A DNA stretch of 64,000 bases, from assembly GCF_040546025.1 (NCBI RefSeq), contig NZ_JBEPNA010000006.1, forward strand, positions 77,095 through 141,094. The letters are read 5' to 3'. This DNA comes from Marisediminicola sp040546025 (lineage in GTDB: Bacteria; Actinomycetota; Actinomycetes; Actinomycetales; Microbacteriaceae). Shown here one piece after another: positions 39,743 through 48,946 of the stretch; position 1 is the stretch's first letter, and each line of letters starts with the position of its first letter. The position numbers and the translations under genes were made by a program. The notes under the pieces were generated by a model, which made no database searches, was not told where the DNA came from, and was given only the letters and a program-made list of their open reading frames with translations.

Positions 39743-41887
39743 GTGCGATCACTTTTCTCAGATTCTCACCGGCGGGCGTCGCGCAGTACAGCCAGGACAC
39801 CCGACCGGGTGCATCGTCGAACGGGCGGCGCAACAGCTATTGCGGTCCTCGTGCTTGCGGCCCTGATGCTCGCGGCATCACCGGCGAACGGGGCAATCGA
39901 GGACTCCCCGCCCGACCCGAGCTCATCGGCCGACCCGAAGTCGTCGCAGGACCCGGTCGGCCCGACGTCTGTCACGACCTCTCCCGCCGATTTCTCGCCC
40001 ACGGGTTTCGTTGCCGTCTCGGGCACCCGCCAACCCGGCAGCAGCGTCACGGTCACCCGCACCGACACTGGGGCGGCGGTCTGCGCGGTGAAGGCCGCGG
40101 ATGCCGAGAACTGGTCCTGCACCGGCCTGCAGGCACTGCCGAACGGGGCGGACATCTCGCTCACCGCAACCGAGACTCCGGCCGAGGGCGAGATCGCGCC
40201 GGGGACGATCACCGTGGATGTGCTCGGGCCGCCCACCATGGATGGAAGCGGCAGCTACCTGACCACTGGCCTGGTATCGGGGAGCGGGAATCCGGGATCC
40301 ACCGTCGCGGTGTCGATCGACGGTGAGGTCGATCCGAACTGCTCGTCGGTGCCCGTGTCGGCGAGCACCTACTGGTCGTGCAACGTCTCCACGCCGACCG
40401 GTGGGCCGTACTTCGTGCGTTCCCAGCAGTCCGACTCGGCGATCGGGGGCGGATCGCTCTCGGACTACTCCGACGTACGCCGCGTCACCGTGGACCGCGA
40501 TGCCCCCGCGGCCGCCGTCATCACCTCACCGCGCAGCGAGGGCAGGATCGTCGGGCCGCAGATCGTCATCTCCGGCACCGGTGAAAGCGGTTCGACCGTC
40601 GACGTCTACGTCAACGACATTCCCGCCTGCACCGCTGCGGTCGCGAACGGAACGTGGGCCTGCGACATCGGCACGCACGGCAAGGGCCCACACATGCTGC
40701 AGGCACTGCAGAGGGACGCGGCCGGCAATTTCGCCGCACCCAGCGAGCAAATCCGGGTATATTTCGGCCCTCGCGACGCGGGGGCTCCCCCACCCGCCCC
40801 CTCCCCGGCGGCGCCATCCGAAACCCCCGCACCCGCACCGGAACCGGAGCCCTCCCCGGACGACGCGGACACGGCCCCCCTGCTCCCGACGCGCCCGGAC
40901 ATTCGCGACTGGTCCGCGCCGGCGCCGGACGAGGCCCTGACAAACTGGGGAACCCCGACCGGGTTCGGCGGCACCCTCACGACCTTCACGGATTCGGTGC
41001 GCACACCCTGGTACTCCCCGCTCATCCTGAGCCTCGCCTTCCTCTCGCTGATTGCGCTCCCTCTGCGATTGCTCGCGTCCGCCCTGCGCGGGAGGCTGCG
41101 GCTTTCCCGAACGCAGCTGACCGGGCGCAATCTCCGGACCGATCCCACTGCCGACGTCCCCCGGCCGATCAATCCGTGGCTCGCGGGCGCTGTGCCGGTC
41201 GCTGCCGCGGCCGGTCTCATCGTGCTCACGGGCGGAGTCGAGGGTGAGGTGCGCTACCTTCGCCTCGCCCTCGCGGTCAGCATCGGGCTCGCGATCCTCA
41301 ACATCGTGGGCACCGCTATGCTCACCCGGCTGGGATCCGGATGGACCGGCACGAGCAGGCGGCTGCGCTTCGTACCGATCATGCTGCTGGCCGCGGCACT
41401 CGCGTCGATGGCCTCGCGCTGGACCGGCATGGACCCGCCCCTCGTCGCCGGCGTTCTGATCGGCGCGGTGTTCGCCGCCGCCACACCCGTGCGTCCGCGC
41501 GCGATCGTCAACCTCATCCATGTCGGCGGCATCCTCGTGCTCGGCGTGCTCGGGTGGCTCGCACACGGCGTTCTGGGACCCGTCCAGGGCTTCTGGGGCT
41601 CCCTCGCGAGCGAGACGCTCGCCACCCTGTGCCTCGCCGGCCTCGGGTCGGCACTCGTGCTCGTGCTCCCGATCGCGACACTGCCGGGTCGGGTCATCCT
41701 CGAGTGGTCCCTCGCCGCCTGGGTCGCCACCGTTCTGCTCGTTGCGGGCACAGTGGCCACCGTCGTCTACGGAACCGCCCTCACCGGCGCCGTGCTGCCG
41801 TGGCTTGGCAGCGCCGCCGTCTTCGCGGCAGTCAGTCTCGCGATGTGGTTGTTCGTGCGATTCGTCGAGCCGCGCGCCACGGCGTGA
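39743..41887 (+). CDS. Secreted/membrane protein with bacterial Ig-like repeats
   Basis: 714 residues. Signal region with a hydrophobic stretch (ATAIAVLVLAALMLAASPANGA, split at VLVLAALMLAAS). Three Ig-like (Big/adhesin-type) repeats of about 75-80 residues each follow, recognisable from VSGTRQPGSSVTVT, VSGSGNPGSTVAVS and ISGTGESGSTVDVY, each with a Cys pair. A Pro/Ala/Glu-rich linker (about residues 345-390) follows. The C-terminal third has around seven to eight hydrophobic segments. It is thus an outward-facing Ig stalk on a multi-helix membrane anchor. Function unknown; adhesion or wall interaction is plausible. Start GTG 39743 with its own promoter. Confidence 0.75.
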   Translation: MRSLFSDSHRRASRSTARTPDRVHRRTGGATAIAVLVLAALMLAASPANGAIEDSPPDPSSSADPKSSQDPVGPTSVTTSPADFSPTGFVAVSGTRQPGSSVTVTRTDTGAAVCAVKAADAENWSCTGLQALPNGADISLTATETPAEGEIAPGTITVDVLGPPTMDGSGSYLTTGLVSGSGNPGSTVAVSIDGEVDPNCSSVPVSASTYWSCNVSTPTGGPYFVRSQQSDSAIGGGSLSDYSDVRRVTVDRDAPAAAVITSPRSEGRIVGPQIVISGTGESGSTVDVYVNDIPACTAAVANGTWACDIGTHGKGPHMLQALQRDAAGNFAAPSEQIRVYFGPRDAGAPPPAPSPAAPSETPAPAPEPEPSPDDADTAPLLPTRPDIRDWSAPAPDEALTNWGTPTGFGGTLTTFTDSVRTPWYSPLILSLAFLSLIALPLRLLASALRGRLRLSRTQLTGRNLRTDPTADVPRPINPWLAGAVPVAAAAGLIVLTGGVEGEVRYLRLALAVSIGLAILNIVGTAMLTRLGSGWTGTSRRLRFVPIMLLAAALASMASRWTGMDPPLVAGVLIGAVFAAATPVRPRAIVNLIHVGGILVLGVLGWLAHGVLGPVQGFWGSLASETLATLCLAGLGSALVLVLPIATLPGRVILEWSLAAWVATVLLVAGTVATVVYGTALTGAVLPWLGSAAVFAAVSLAMWLFVRFVEPRATA

Positions 41888-41979
41888 GGCGGTTCGCGGC
41901 CATCAATACGAAGTAACTGGAAATCCGCGCTGATTCCCGGCATGCTCGATTCGAAGCACCAGAGCACCCAGGGAGAAAA

Positions 41980-42453
41980 TTGGACACCGAGTCACTCTTC
42001 GCCGAGTTCAACTCCCTGCTGCGCGCCTCGAACGCGACCTGGGACGATCCTGTGTTCACGGCCGAGTTCCCTGGAATGATGCAGCGGATCACCTCCGCGC
42101 TCGTCTTCGCGATCGGCGACGACCGTCTCGACTACCTCGACTCGAGCATCGACTGCGAGGGCCGGATCCTCGAGGTTCTCGCCTTCGGCAGCGACACACT
42201 GTTCCACCTCTACTGCGACGACACCGACGGCCCCTCGGTCGATGTGTCGCGACTGAGCGCCGTGCGCGAGCTCACCGTGACCGGTTCGCCGCTCGTGCAC
42301 GACGACACCCGCCGCGGCGGCGAGCGACCGTTCGTGTTCTCCGCCCAGTTCGGGGCGCGCCGCTTCGAGTTCCCACTCGAGGCCGGCAACACCATGCAGC
42401 GGGATCGGATGCCGCACGCCTACACCCTGCTGCGCCGCCAGCTCGTCGCCTGA
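41980..42453 (+). CDS. Hypothetical protein
   Basis: 157 residues, soluble and acidic, no signal peptide or membrane segment. Start TTG 41980 is preceded by AGGGAG at 7-8 nt. It contains phrases such as DDRLDYLDSSIDCEGRILEV and FVFSAQFGARRFEFPLE that suggest an alpha/beta fold. I do not recognise a family. It stands alone in the plus direction between the surface-protein gene and a minus-strand gene, with its own ribosome site, so it is probably real. Confidence 0.65.
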   Translation: MDTESLFAEFNSLLRASNATWDDPVFTAEFPGMMQRITSALVFAIGDDRLDYLDSSIDCEGRILEVLAFGSDTLFHLYCDDTDGPSVDVSRLSAVRELTVTGSPLVHDDTRRGGERPFVFSAQFGARRFEFPLEAGNTMQRDRMPHAYTLLRRQLVA

Positions 42454-42488
42454 GCCGAGCAGCCCGGACGAGGCCCACCGGTGCCGGC

Positions 42489-42938
42489 TCAGTCGGCGAA
42501 GTACGCGACTCGAGACGGCTTGTCGACGAGGACCAGGATTGGCCAGGATGATGGCTCGGGTGCGGATGTCTCGGAACCGGCCGGCGCTGAGGTCGCTGGC
42601 TCCGCGTCCGTCACGATCGAAAACGGTGTTCCGTCGAAGATCGCGAGCACGACCGCCGGCCCCGAGAGCTTCTCGGTGGTCGTGGTGAACTCGCCCTTGC
42701 GGCGGCGATGCTCGGGACGGGTGCCCGCCATCTTTCGCCCGACCTCGGCCGTCCACGACTCCCGGCCGACCTTGAACGCGACCTGCCTGATGCGTCGTCC
42801 GGATTCCGCGGGAGCCGCTCCCGCCAGCTCCGCCAGTCGGCGATAGGCGGCCTCGTCCGCATCCGGCAGCCCGGCATCCTGCGGCCCGGCATAGGGCGGC
42901 GCGGCATCCGCGGCCCCTGGCACGAAGAACTCGGTCAT
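42489..42938 (-). CDS. Hypothetical protein
   Basis: 149 residues. The N-terminus is Ala/Pro/Asp-rich and disordered (AADAAPPYAGPQDAGLPDAD). The rest is basic, with a possible beta-rich domain (RQVAFKVGRESWTAEVGRKM; GPAVVLAIFDGTPFSIVTDAE). ATG 42938 is three bases after the 3' end of the tRNA gene at 42941; the frame is open into the tRNA but that is not meaningful. No family recognised. Confidence 0.6.
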   Translation of the reverse strand: MTEFFVPGAADAAPPYAGPQDAGLPDADEAAYRRLAELAGAAPAESGRRIRQVAFKVGRESWTAEVGRKMAGTRPEHRRRKGEFTTTTEKLSGPAVVLAIFDGTPFSIVTDAEPATSAPAGSETSAPEPSSWPILVLVDKPSRVAYFAD

Positions 42939-42940
42939 GC

Positions 42941-43017
42941 TGGTACCCCCGGTGGGACTTGAACCCACACTGGAACGATTTTAAGTCGCCTGCCTCTGCC
43001 GATTGGGCTACGGGGGC
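42941..43017 (-). tRNA. tRNA with anticodon UAA (Leu codon UUA) but short variable loop
   Basis: A 77-nt cloverleaf on the minus strand: acceptor GCCCCCG paired with CGGGGGT, D-arm GCCC...GGC, anticodon stem GGCGA/TCGTT with loop CTTAAAA (anticodon TAA), 5-nt variable loop CCAGT, T-arm GTGGG TTCAAGT CCCAC, A73 and an encoded CCA. The anticodon reads UUA, a rare codon here (one is in the mfd N-terminus). Bacterial leucine tRNAs normally have a long variable arm, which is missing. The anticodon would make it tRNA-Leu(UAA) in routine annotation. Confidence 0.8.
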
Positions 43018-43044
43018 ACGCCCATACAGGCGCACCCGTCGAGC

Positions 43045-44370
43045 CTAGACCTTGGGGCGTGACGCGAATTCGGCGAACGCGGCGCGGGGGGCCTCTCGGG
43101 CCTCGAGTGCCACGATGTCGCGGCGCAGGAGGAAGTTGAGGATCCAGTTCGTGAACACCCGGATCTTGCGCTCCCAGGTAGGGATCGCGAGGCCGTGGTA
43201 GCCGCGGTGCATGACCCACGCCGGGAACCCGGTGATCGCGATCTTGCCGGATTGGAACACGCCGACGTAGAGGCCGAGGGTCGCGACGGCGCCGAGGTTG
43301 TCGTGCTTGTACTCGGCCGGAGCGTCGCCGCGGAGCACCCCCACGATGTTCTTCGCCATGAGCTTTCCCTCGCGCACGGCGTGCTGGGCGTTCGGAACGC
43401 AGTAGCCGCCGACGCCGTTGCCGGTCAGGTCGGGAACGGCGCTGACGTCTCCGGCACCCCACGCGTCGGCCACGACGCCGTCGTCGTCGATGACACGGAG
43501 GTCGGCGCCGACCCGCAGGCGACCGCGTTCCTCTGTGGGCAGGTCGGTGTTGCGCAGCACGGGATTGGCCATGACTCCGGCGGTCCAGACGATGAGGTCC
43601 GACTCGAACGACTCGCCGGTGGACAGCTCGATGCGTCCGTCGATGGCGGAGGTCAGCTGGGTGTCGAGGTGCACCTCGGCGCCGCGCTGGGCGAGGTTCT
43701 TGAGAACCCAGTGGCTGGTCTTGAGCGACACCTCGGGCATGATGCGGCCCATCGCCTCGATGAGGTGGAAGCGGGTGTCATCGAACGTGATCGTCGGGTA
43801 GTACCGAAGGAGCGCGGTCGCGAAGCTGCGCAGCTCACCGAAGAGCTCGATGCCGGCGAAACCGCCGCCGACGACCGTGAAGGTGAGGAGACGGTCGCGC
43901 TCGGGTCCGGCGGGGAGGTTCGCGGCGCGGTCGAAGTTGCCGAGAACGCGGTCGCGGATCGCGACGGCCTCCTCGATCGTCTTGAGCCCGATCGCCTCGT
44001 CGGCCACCCCGGGAATGGGGAAGGTGCGCGATACCGCACCGGCGGTGACGACGATCTGGTCGTAGTCCATCTCCCACGAGTCCCCGACCGCGGGGGTGAT
44101 TGTCGCGGTCTTGGCCGCGTGGTTGATCGCGGTGACCTTGGCCGTGACGACCTCGGTCTTGTAGAGGTGGCGCCTCAGCGAGACGACGGCGTGGCGGTCC
44201 TCGACCGAGCCTGCGGCGATCTCCGGAAGGAAGGGCTGATAGGTCATGTACGGAAGCGGGTCGACAACCACGACATCCGCTTCGCCGGCGGTCAGCCACT
44301 TCTCGAGCCCGAGGGCAGTATAAAAACCGGCATATCCGCCGCCGACAATAAGGATTTTTGGCACGGCCAA
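43045..44370 (-). CDS. ndh: NADH dehydrogenase type II (NDH-2)
   Basis: 441-residue single-subunit flavoprotein that passes electrons from NADH to quinone without proton pumping. FAD motif ILIVGGGYAGFYTALGLEKW (residues 6-25), NADH motif TFVVGGGFAGIELFGEL (about residues 165-181), and the flavin-closing segment AWGAGDVSAVPD. The C-terminal half has the amphipathic helices expected for membrane attachment (YKHDNLGAVATLGLYVGV; WILNFLLRRDIV). Its gene lies 27 bp from a tRNA and follows the mycosin-like protease on the same strand. Confidence 0.93.
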   Translation of the reverse strand: MAVPKILIVGGGYAGFYTALGLEKWLTAGEADVVVVDPLPYMTYQPFLPEIAAGSVEDRHAVVSLRRHLYKTEVVTAKVTAINHAAKTATITPAVGDSWEMDYDQIVVTAGAVSRTFPIPGVADEAIGLKTIEEAVAIRDRVLGNFDRAANLPAGPERDRLLTFTVVGGGFAGIELFGELRSFATALLRYYPTITFDDTRFHLIEAMGRIMPEVSLKTSHWVLKNLAQRGAEVHLDTQLTSAIDGRIELSTGESFESDLIVWTAGVMANPVLRNTDLPTEERGRLRVGADLRVIDDDGVVADAWGAGDVSAVPDLTGNGVGGYCVPNAQHAVREGKLMAKNIVGVLRGDAPAEYKHDNLGAVATLGLYVGVFQSGKIAITGFPAWVMHRGYHGLAIPTWERKIRVFTNWILNFLLRRDIVALEAREAPRAAFAEFASRPKV

Positions 44371-44391
44371 TAACCTACCACCGCAGGCCAG

Positions 44392-45642
44392 TCAGCTTTC
44401 GCGGCGCATCCGCCTCAGCTGGCGTCCGGCGAGCACCAGCGAAAACACCAGTAATGACCCGAAGCCGCCAACGACCAACAGCGGGATCCCGACGTCGCGC
44501 AGCGATTCGACCGTCGGAAGTACCACGCCGAGCGGGGTCGGCGGTCCCGCGACGGGAGGCGCTGGCGCCGGTTCTGCGCTCGCACTCGGGCTCGGCAGCG
44601 GCTCCGACGGTTCCGGGGCGGCCTCCGCGCGACGGTTCAGCCGGATCCACTCCCTGAGGTCGCCCATCGGGTTGGCGTCGACGAGCGCGACCTGGTCGAA
44701 AACCGCGGCGCGCGCGTCGATGAGCCCGTATCCGTAGAGCGGGCTGGGAACCGCGCCGCCGACGGGGGTGGCGGTGCGGATGACCCGGTTGATGACGTTG
44801 TTGGCGTCGAGTTCCGGATGCGCGGACCGCACGAGCGCGACGAGGCCGGCGACCAATGGCGCCGCGCCACTCGTGCCGGCCCATTCGAAGTAGGCGTCGC
44901 CGGGGGCCGCACCGACCAGCGCCTCGCTCGGCGCGGACACCGAGATCGTGATGCCCTGCGAGGAGGCGTCGTCGCTGGCCTGCGCCGAACGATCGACGCC
45001 GGCGACCGTGAGCACGCCCGGCATCGTCGCCGGGGCGCCGACGACGGCGGTGCCGCTGCCCCGGTTGCCGGCCGCCGCGACGACCACGACGTCGTTCTCC
45101 ATGGCGTAGAGGAAGGCGTCGTCCCAGCTCTGCGGCCAGTCGAGGGTGTTGCGGGTCAGCGACATGTTGATGACGTCGGCGCCATTGTCAACCGACCAGC
45201 GCACGGCATCCGCGATCTGCTCGTCGCTCGTTCTCGTGCCGACACCGAAACCAACCGAGACCGCCAGCAGGGACGCGGCGGGGGCGACGCCGATCACGCC
45301 GGCACCATCGCCGTGCCCACGGCCGGCGAGCACCGACGCGACGAGGGTGCCGTGCCTGCTGTCGTCGCCGACCGGGGTCTGGCCGTTCGGGCTGCCGATG
45401 CCCGAGACATCCGTGCCGCCGACGACGGCGCCGCGGAGGTCCTGGTTGCTGCCGTCGATGCCGGTGTCGATCACCGCGATCGTGACGCCGGCGCCGCGGG
45501 TGGCCTGCCAGGCGCCGGTGATGCCGTACTCGGAGAGCCAGTACTGGCGGTCCCGGATCTCGTCGGCCGCGGCGGGCTGCGCGACGACGAGAACGGATGC
45601 CGCGACGACGACTGCTGCGACGGCGGAGGCCCAGCGCCTCAC
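44392..45642 (-). CDS. Secreted subtilisin-like (mycosin-like) S8 serine protease
   Basis: 416 residues. Signal peptide (SAVAAVVVAASVLVVAQPAAA), S8 domain with triad Asp in AVIDTGIDG, His in SRHGTLVASVLAG and Ser in WAGTSGAAPLVAGLVAL, and oxyanion Asn in VAAAGNRG. A Pro/Ser/Ala-rich linker and one C-terminal membrane helix (IPLLVVGGFGSLLVFSLVLAG) with a basic tail follow, the layout of mycosins that sit on type VII secretion systems. No ESX genes are in the window. GTG 45642 overlaps the DUF501 gene stop (GTGA). Confidence 0.9.
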   Translation of the reverse strand: MRRWASAVAAVVVAASVLVVAQPAAADEIRDRQYWLSEYGITGAWQATRGAGVTIAVIDTGIDGSNQDLRGAVVGGTDVSGIGSPNGQTPVGDDSRHGTLVASVLAGRGHGDGAGVIGVAPAASLLAVSVGFGVGTRTSDEQIADAVRWSVDNGADVINMSLTRNTLDWPQSWDDAFLYAMENDVVVVAAAGNRGSGTAVVGAPATMPGVLTVAGVDRSAQASDDASSQGITISVSAPSEALVGAAPGDAYFEWAGTSGAAPLVAGLVALVRSAHPELDANNVINRVIRTATPVGGAVPSPLYGYGLIDARAAVFDQVALVDANPMGDLREWIRLNRRAEAAPEPSEPLPSPSASAEPAPAPPVAGPPTPLGVVLPTVESLRDVGIPLLVVGGFGSLLVFSLVLAGRQLRRMRRES

Positions 45643-46208
45643 TCGGTGGTCCGTGCGCTCGCCGTCGTGTCGGCGCCATCGCGGGCATCGTCGCCACTGG
45701 GCGAATAGTCGACGCACTCGCAGACGTCCGGCGACCAGGAGGCCCGCGCGAGCGCAAGGTCGCCGATGGGGTTCACCCCGGGTCCGGCTGAGAGGGAGTG
45801 GCCGGCGAGGGCGTGCAGGCACTTCACGCGCGTCGGCATGCCCCCGGCGGAGATACCGGCAACCTCGTCGACGACCTCGATGCTCTCCCGGTCGGCGAGG
45901 TAGGCGTGGTGCGCGACGGTGTAGGCCGCGGCGATCTCCGGGTCGTCGGCGAGCAGCGCCTGCAGCTCGGCCATGACCTGCGTCGCCTCGAGCGTCGAGA
46001 TCGCGGCGGTCGCGGCGGGGTGGCACAGGTAGTAGAGCGTCGGGAACGGGGTGCCGTCACCGAGCCGGGGCTTCGTCGCGACGACCGTCGGCGCCCCGCA
46101 GCGGCAGCGCGCGGAGATGCCGATCACGTTGCGAGCCGGGCGGCCGAGCTGGTGCGAGACGATGCGGATGTCGTCGTCGGTGGGCGGGTCGAATGGCGGT
46201 GTGGTCAT
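45639..46208 (-). CDS. DUF501 domain protein
   Basis: 189 residues with the family core: VSHQLGRPARNVIGISARCRCGAP (split at RPARNV), TLYYLCHPAATAAISTLEA, PTRVKCLHALAGHSLSAGPG and NPIGDLA. The Cys/His content suggests a metal site; biochemical function is unknown. This gene sits between ftsB and the protease, with ATGA/GTGA overlaps on both sides, the order seen in many Actinobacteria (eno-ftsB-DUF501). Confidence 0.92.
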   Translation of the reverse strand: MTTPPFDPPTDDDIRIVSHQLGRPARNVIGISARCRCGAPTVVATKPRLGDGTPFPTLYYLCHPAATAAISTLEATQVMAELQALLADDPEIAAAYTVAHHAYLADRESIEVVDEVAGISAGGMPTRVKCLHALAGHSLSAGPGVNPIGDLALARASWSPDVCECVDYSPSGDDARDGADTTASARTTE

Positions 46209-46714
46209 TGCTCGCCTCCGTCGATCGGGGGCGCGACGATCTCGCCGGGCGGGGCATCCGTGAGGCCGGCGGTGAACACCGACGACAGCATCGAGCCGAT
46301 CCAGTCGACCTCCGTCGTCTGGATCTCCTCGCTGATCGGCAGGCCGTCCGGCGCGGTGACGGTCATTCCATCGTCGATGACGAGAAAGCTGAACTCGCCC
46401 GGGTAGACATAGTCGAGGCGCTCCCGCGCAAGCGACTGGATGTAGCTGGGGTCGTCCCAGCGTGCCCGCTGGCCCTCGAGCTCGTCGACGGCCTCCTGCT
46501 GCTCGGCGACGTCGGCCGTGAGGGCCGTGATCTCCTGCCGCTGCTCGACGAGAATCCGCAGGCTCGGCGCGAGCACGACGACGGTGAGCACGATGAGGGT
46601 CAGGGCCGCGATGGTGAACCCGGACAGGCGGATGCTGCGGAGCCAGGTCGCGGCGCCCGTGTCGAGGGTCGGCAACGCAACAGAGATCTTCCTGGTGCGT
46701 TGCCGACTCGTCAT
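46205..46714 (-). CDS. ftsB: FtsB/DivIC-like septum formation initiator
   Basis: 169 residues: a basic cytoplasmic N-terminus, one membrane helix (FTIAALTLIVLTVVVLAPSL, about residues 32-51), a heptad-like coiled coil (LVEQRQEITALTADVAEQQE ...), and the conserved DPSYIQSLARERLDYVYPGE. FtsB-type proteins join FtsL and FtsQ in the divisome. The long C-terminal tail is usual in Actinobacteria. It lies 20 bp after enolase on the same strand and overlaps DUF501. Confidence 0.9.
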   Translation of the reverse strand: MTSRQRTRKISVALPTLDTGAATWLRSIRLSGFTIAALTLIVLTVVVLAPSLRILVEQRQEITALTADVAEQQEAVDELEGQRARWDDPSYIQSLARERLDYVYPGEFSFLVIDDGMTVTAPDGLPISEEIQTTEVDWIGSMLSSVFTAGLTDAPPGEIVAPPIDGGEQ

Positions 46715-46734
46715 GCCTTACAGACTAAGCGGGC

Positions 46735-48015
46735 TCAGGCCGTGAAGCGGGGGAACGCGCTGCGTCCGGCGTAGACCGCCGCGTCGCCGAGTTCCTCTTC
46801 GATGCGCAGCAGCTGGTTGTACTTGGCAACCCGCTCGGAACGCGCCGGGGCGCCGGTCTTGATCTGGCCGCAGTCGGTCGCGACGGCGAGGTCGGCGATC
46901 GTGGTGTCCTCTGTTTCTCCGGAGCGGTGCGAAAGAACGGCGGTGTAGCCGCTTCGCTGCGCGAGGCTGACCGCGTCGAGCGTCTCGGTGAGCGTGCCGA
47001 TCTGGTTGACCTTGACGAGGATCGAGTTCGCGGTCTTCAGCTCGATGCCCTTGGCGAGGCGCTTCGGGTTGGTGACGAACAGGTCGTCGCCGACGATCTG
47101 CACCTTGTCGCCGATCTGGGCGTTGAGCTGGGCCCAGCCCTCCCAGTCGTCCTCGGACAGCGGGTCCTCGATCGTGACGAGCGGGTACGCGGCGACGAGC
47201 TCGGCATAGTAGGAGCCGAGGTCGCCGGCGGAGATCTTCTTGCCCTCGAACAGGTAGGCGTCGTTCTCGAAGAACTCGGTCGCGGCGACATCCAGTCCCA
47301 GCGCGATGTCCTTGCCGGGGGTGAAGCCGGCCGAGGCGATGGCCTCCATGAGCAGGTCGAGTGCGGCGCGGTTGCTGTCGAGGTTGGGGGCGAAGCCGCC
47401 CTCGTCGCCGAGGCCGGTGCTGAGGTCCTTGCCGTGCAGGATGCTCTTGAGCGCGTGGTACGTCTCGACGCCCCAGCGGAGTCCCTCGGAGAAGGTCGCG
47501 GCGCCGAGCGGCAGGATCATGAACTCCTGGATGTCGACGTTGCTGTCGGCGTGCGATCCGCCGTTGATGACGTTGAGCATCGGCACCGGCAGGGTGTGCG
47601 CGTTCGGGCCACCGAGGTAGCGGAACAGCGGCAGGTCGGAGGAGTCGGCCGCAGCCTTTGCGACGGCGAGCGAGACGCCGAGGATCGCGTTCGCGCCGAG
47701 GCGGCTCTTGTTCTCGGTGCCGTCGAGCTCGATGAGCTCGGCGTCGAGCAGGCGCTGGTCGGTGGCGTCGAGGCCCTCGATCTGCAGCGAGATCTCCTCG
47801 TTGATGGCGTCGACGGCCTTGAGCACTCCCTTGCCCAGGTAGCGCTTCTTGTCGCCGTCGCGCAGCTCGTAGGCCTCGAAGGCGCCGGTGGATGCGCCGG
47901 AGGGCACTGCAGCGCGTGAGACGGTTCCGTCTTCGAGCATGACCTCGACTTCGACGGTCGGGTTGCCCCTCGAGTCGAGAATCTCGCGGGCTCGTACTAC
48001 CTCGATCGCTGACAC
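46735..48015 (-). CDS. eno: Enolase
   Basis: Converts 2-phosphoglycerate to phosphoenolpyruvate in glycolysis; 426 residues. N-terminal VRAREILDSRGNPTVEVEV (split at EILDSRGNP), metal ligands Asp/Glu/Asp in the barrel (LGLDVAATEFFE; TIEDPLSEDDW; VGDDLFVTNP), the catalytic Lys region ANSILVKVNQIGTLTE, and SHRSGETEDTTIADLAVA are all present. Followed by ftsB in the same direction. Confidence 0.98.
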   Translation of the reverse strand: MSAIEVVRAREILDSRGNPTVEVEVMLEDGTVSRAAVPSGASTGAFEAYELRDGDKKRYLGKGVLKAVDAINEEISLQIEGLDATDQRLLDAELIELDGTENKSRLGANAILGVSLAVAKAAADSSDLPLFRYLGGPNAHTLPVPMLNVINGGSHADSNVDIQEFMILPLGAATFSEGLRWGVETYHALKSILHGKDLSTGLGDEGGFAPNLDSNRAALDLLMEAIASAGFTPGKDIALGLDVAATEFFENDAYLFEGKKISAGDLGSYYAELVAAYPLVTIEDPLSEDDWEGWAQLNAQIGDKVQIVGDDLFVTNPKRLAKGIELKTANSILVKVNQIGTLTETLDAVSLAQRSGYTAVLSHRSGETEDTTIADLAVATDCGQIKTGAPARSERVAKYNQLLRIEEELGDAAVYAGRSAFPRFTA

Positions 48016-48157
48016 CAGTGATCTCCTTTTTTGTGCGTGGATGGTGGGGGCGGCGCTCCAGGCGCCTCATTCGCGTGCGCTGGATATCCTACTCGCGCGC
48101 CGCAAACGGGCCGTGAGGCGCCGGCGCGGGGGCACGGGCGTCTGCCGGGCTGTGTGA

Positions 48158-48946
48158 TCAGCGCGTCCGGATGCTGCCGGTCGGCCCGGCTGCGAGCGTG
48201 TCAGACACCTCGCGACGCTCGATCCACGCGAGCGCGGCGGTGTTGAACAGGTCGACGTTCTCAATGTTCCACTGGTGGTGCATCCCGGGCGCGATCGCGG
48301 TGCGGGCACCGGGAATCGACTCGGCGATGCGGCGCAGCGAGTGCGACCTGACGAACGCGGCATCGCGCTCCCCCGCGACCGCGAGCGTCGGAGCGCGCAC
48401 CGCGGCGAGCATCTCACCCGGGATTCCCCCTCCGACCTCGTCGAGGATCAGCCGCGCGGTCTCCTGTCGGATGCCGAGGCCGGTGTCGACGAACAGGTCG
48501 CGCGAGTCGGCCGGCAGCCGGTAGGAGCGGGCGAGTCCTTCCCAGAACCAGCGGTGATTCCACGCGCGGATCATCAGGGAGCCGGCCAGTCGCTGGCCGG
48601 ACGGTACCGGCGTCACGGTCGGGCTCGCGAGGAAGAGGCTCGTCACGGCCGGCGGATGCCTCGCGGCGAGCGCGAGCGCCACGCTCGACCCGAGGGACAG
48701 CCCCACGATGTGCGCCCGCCCATCGTGGGCGCGGTCCGCGATCATTCCGGCGACGCGATCCGCAGCATCCGCCACCGAGGTCCACTCCTCCGCGTGGCTC
48801 TCGCCGAAACCCGGCAGGTCGGGCACGAGCGTGTGTACGCGCGAGAATGCCGGGAGCTGTTCGCCCCACATCCAGCCCGCGACGTTGCCGCCGTGCAAGA
48901 ACACGACGCTCTCGCGAGCGTCGCGGTGGGACTCGTGGAGCTTCAC
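48158..48946 (-). CDS. Alpha/beta hydrolase
   Basis: 262 residues. Oxyanion segment VVFLHGGNVAG, acid region LVPDLPGFGESHAEEW, nucleophile elbow VGLSLGSSVALALAARHPP (Ser in GLSLGS, about residue 95) and late His in PGMHHQWNIEN. This is the arrangement of small hydrolases such as BioH- or haloperoxidase-like esterases. ATG 48946 overlaps the stop of the MarR gene (ATGA), so the regulator probably controls it. The substrate is unknown. Confidence 0.88.
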   Translation of the reverse strand: MKLHESHRDARESVVFLHGGNVAGWMWGEQLPAFSRVHTLVPDLPGFGESHAEEWTSVADAADRVAGMIADRAHDGRAHIVGLSLGSSVALALAARHPPAVTSLFLASPTVTPVPSGQRLAGSLMIRAWNHRWFWEGLARSYRLPADSRDLFVDTGLGIRQETARLILDEVGGGIPGEMLAAVRAPTLAVAGERDAAFVRSHSLRRIAESIPGARTAIAPGMHHQWNIENVDLFNTAALAWIERREVSDTLAAGPTGSIRTR

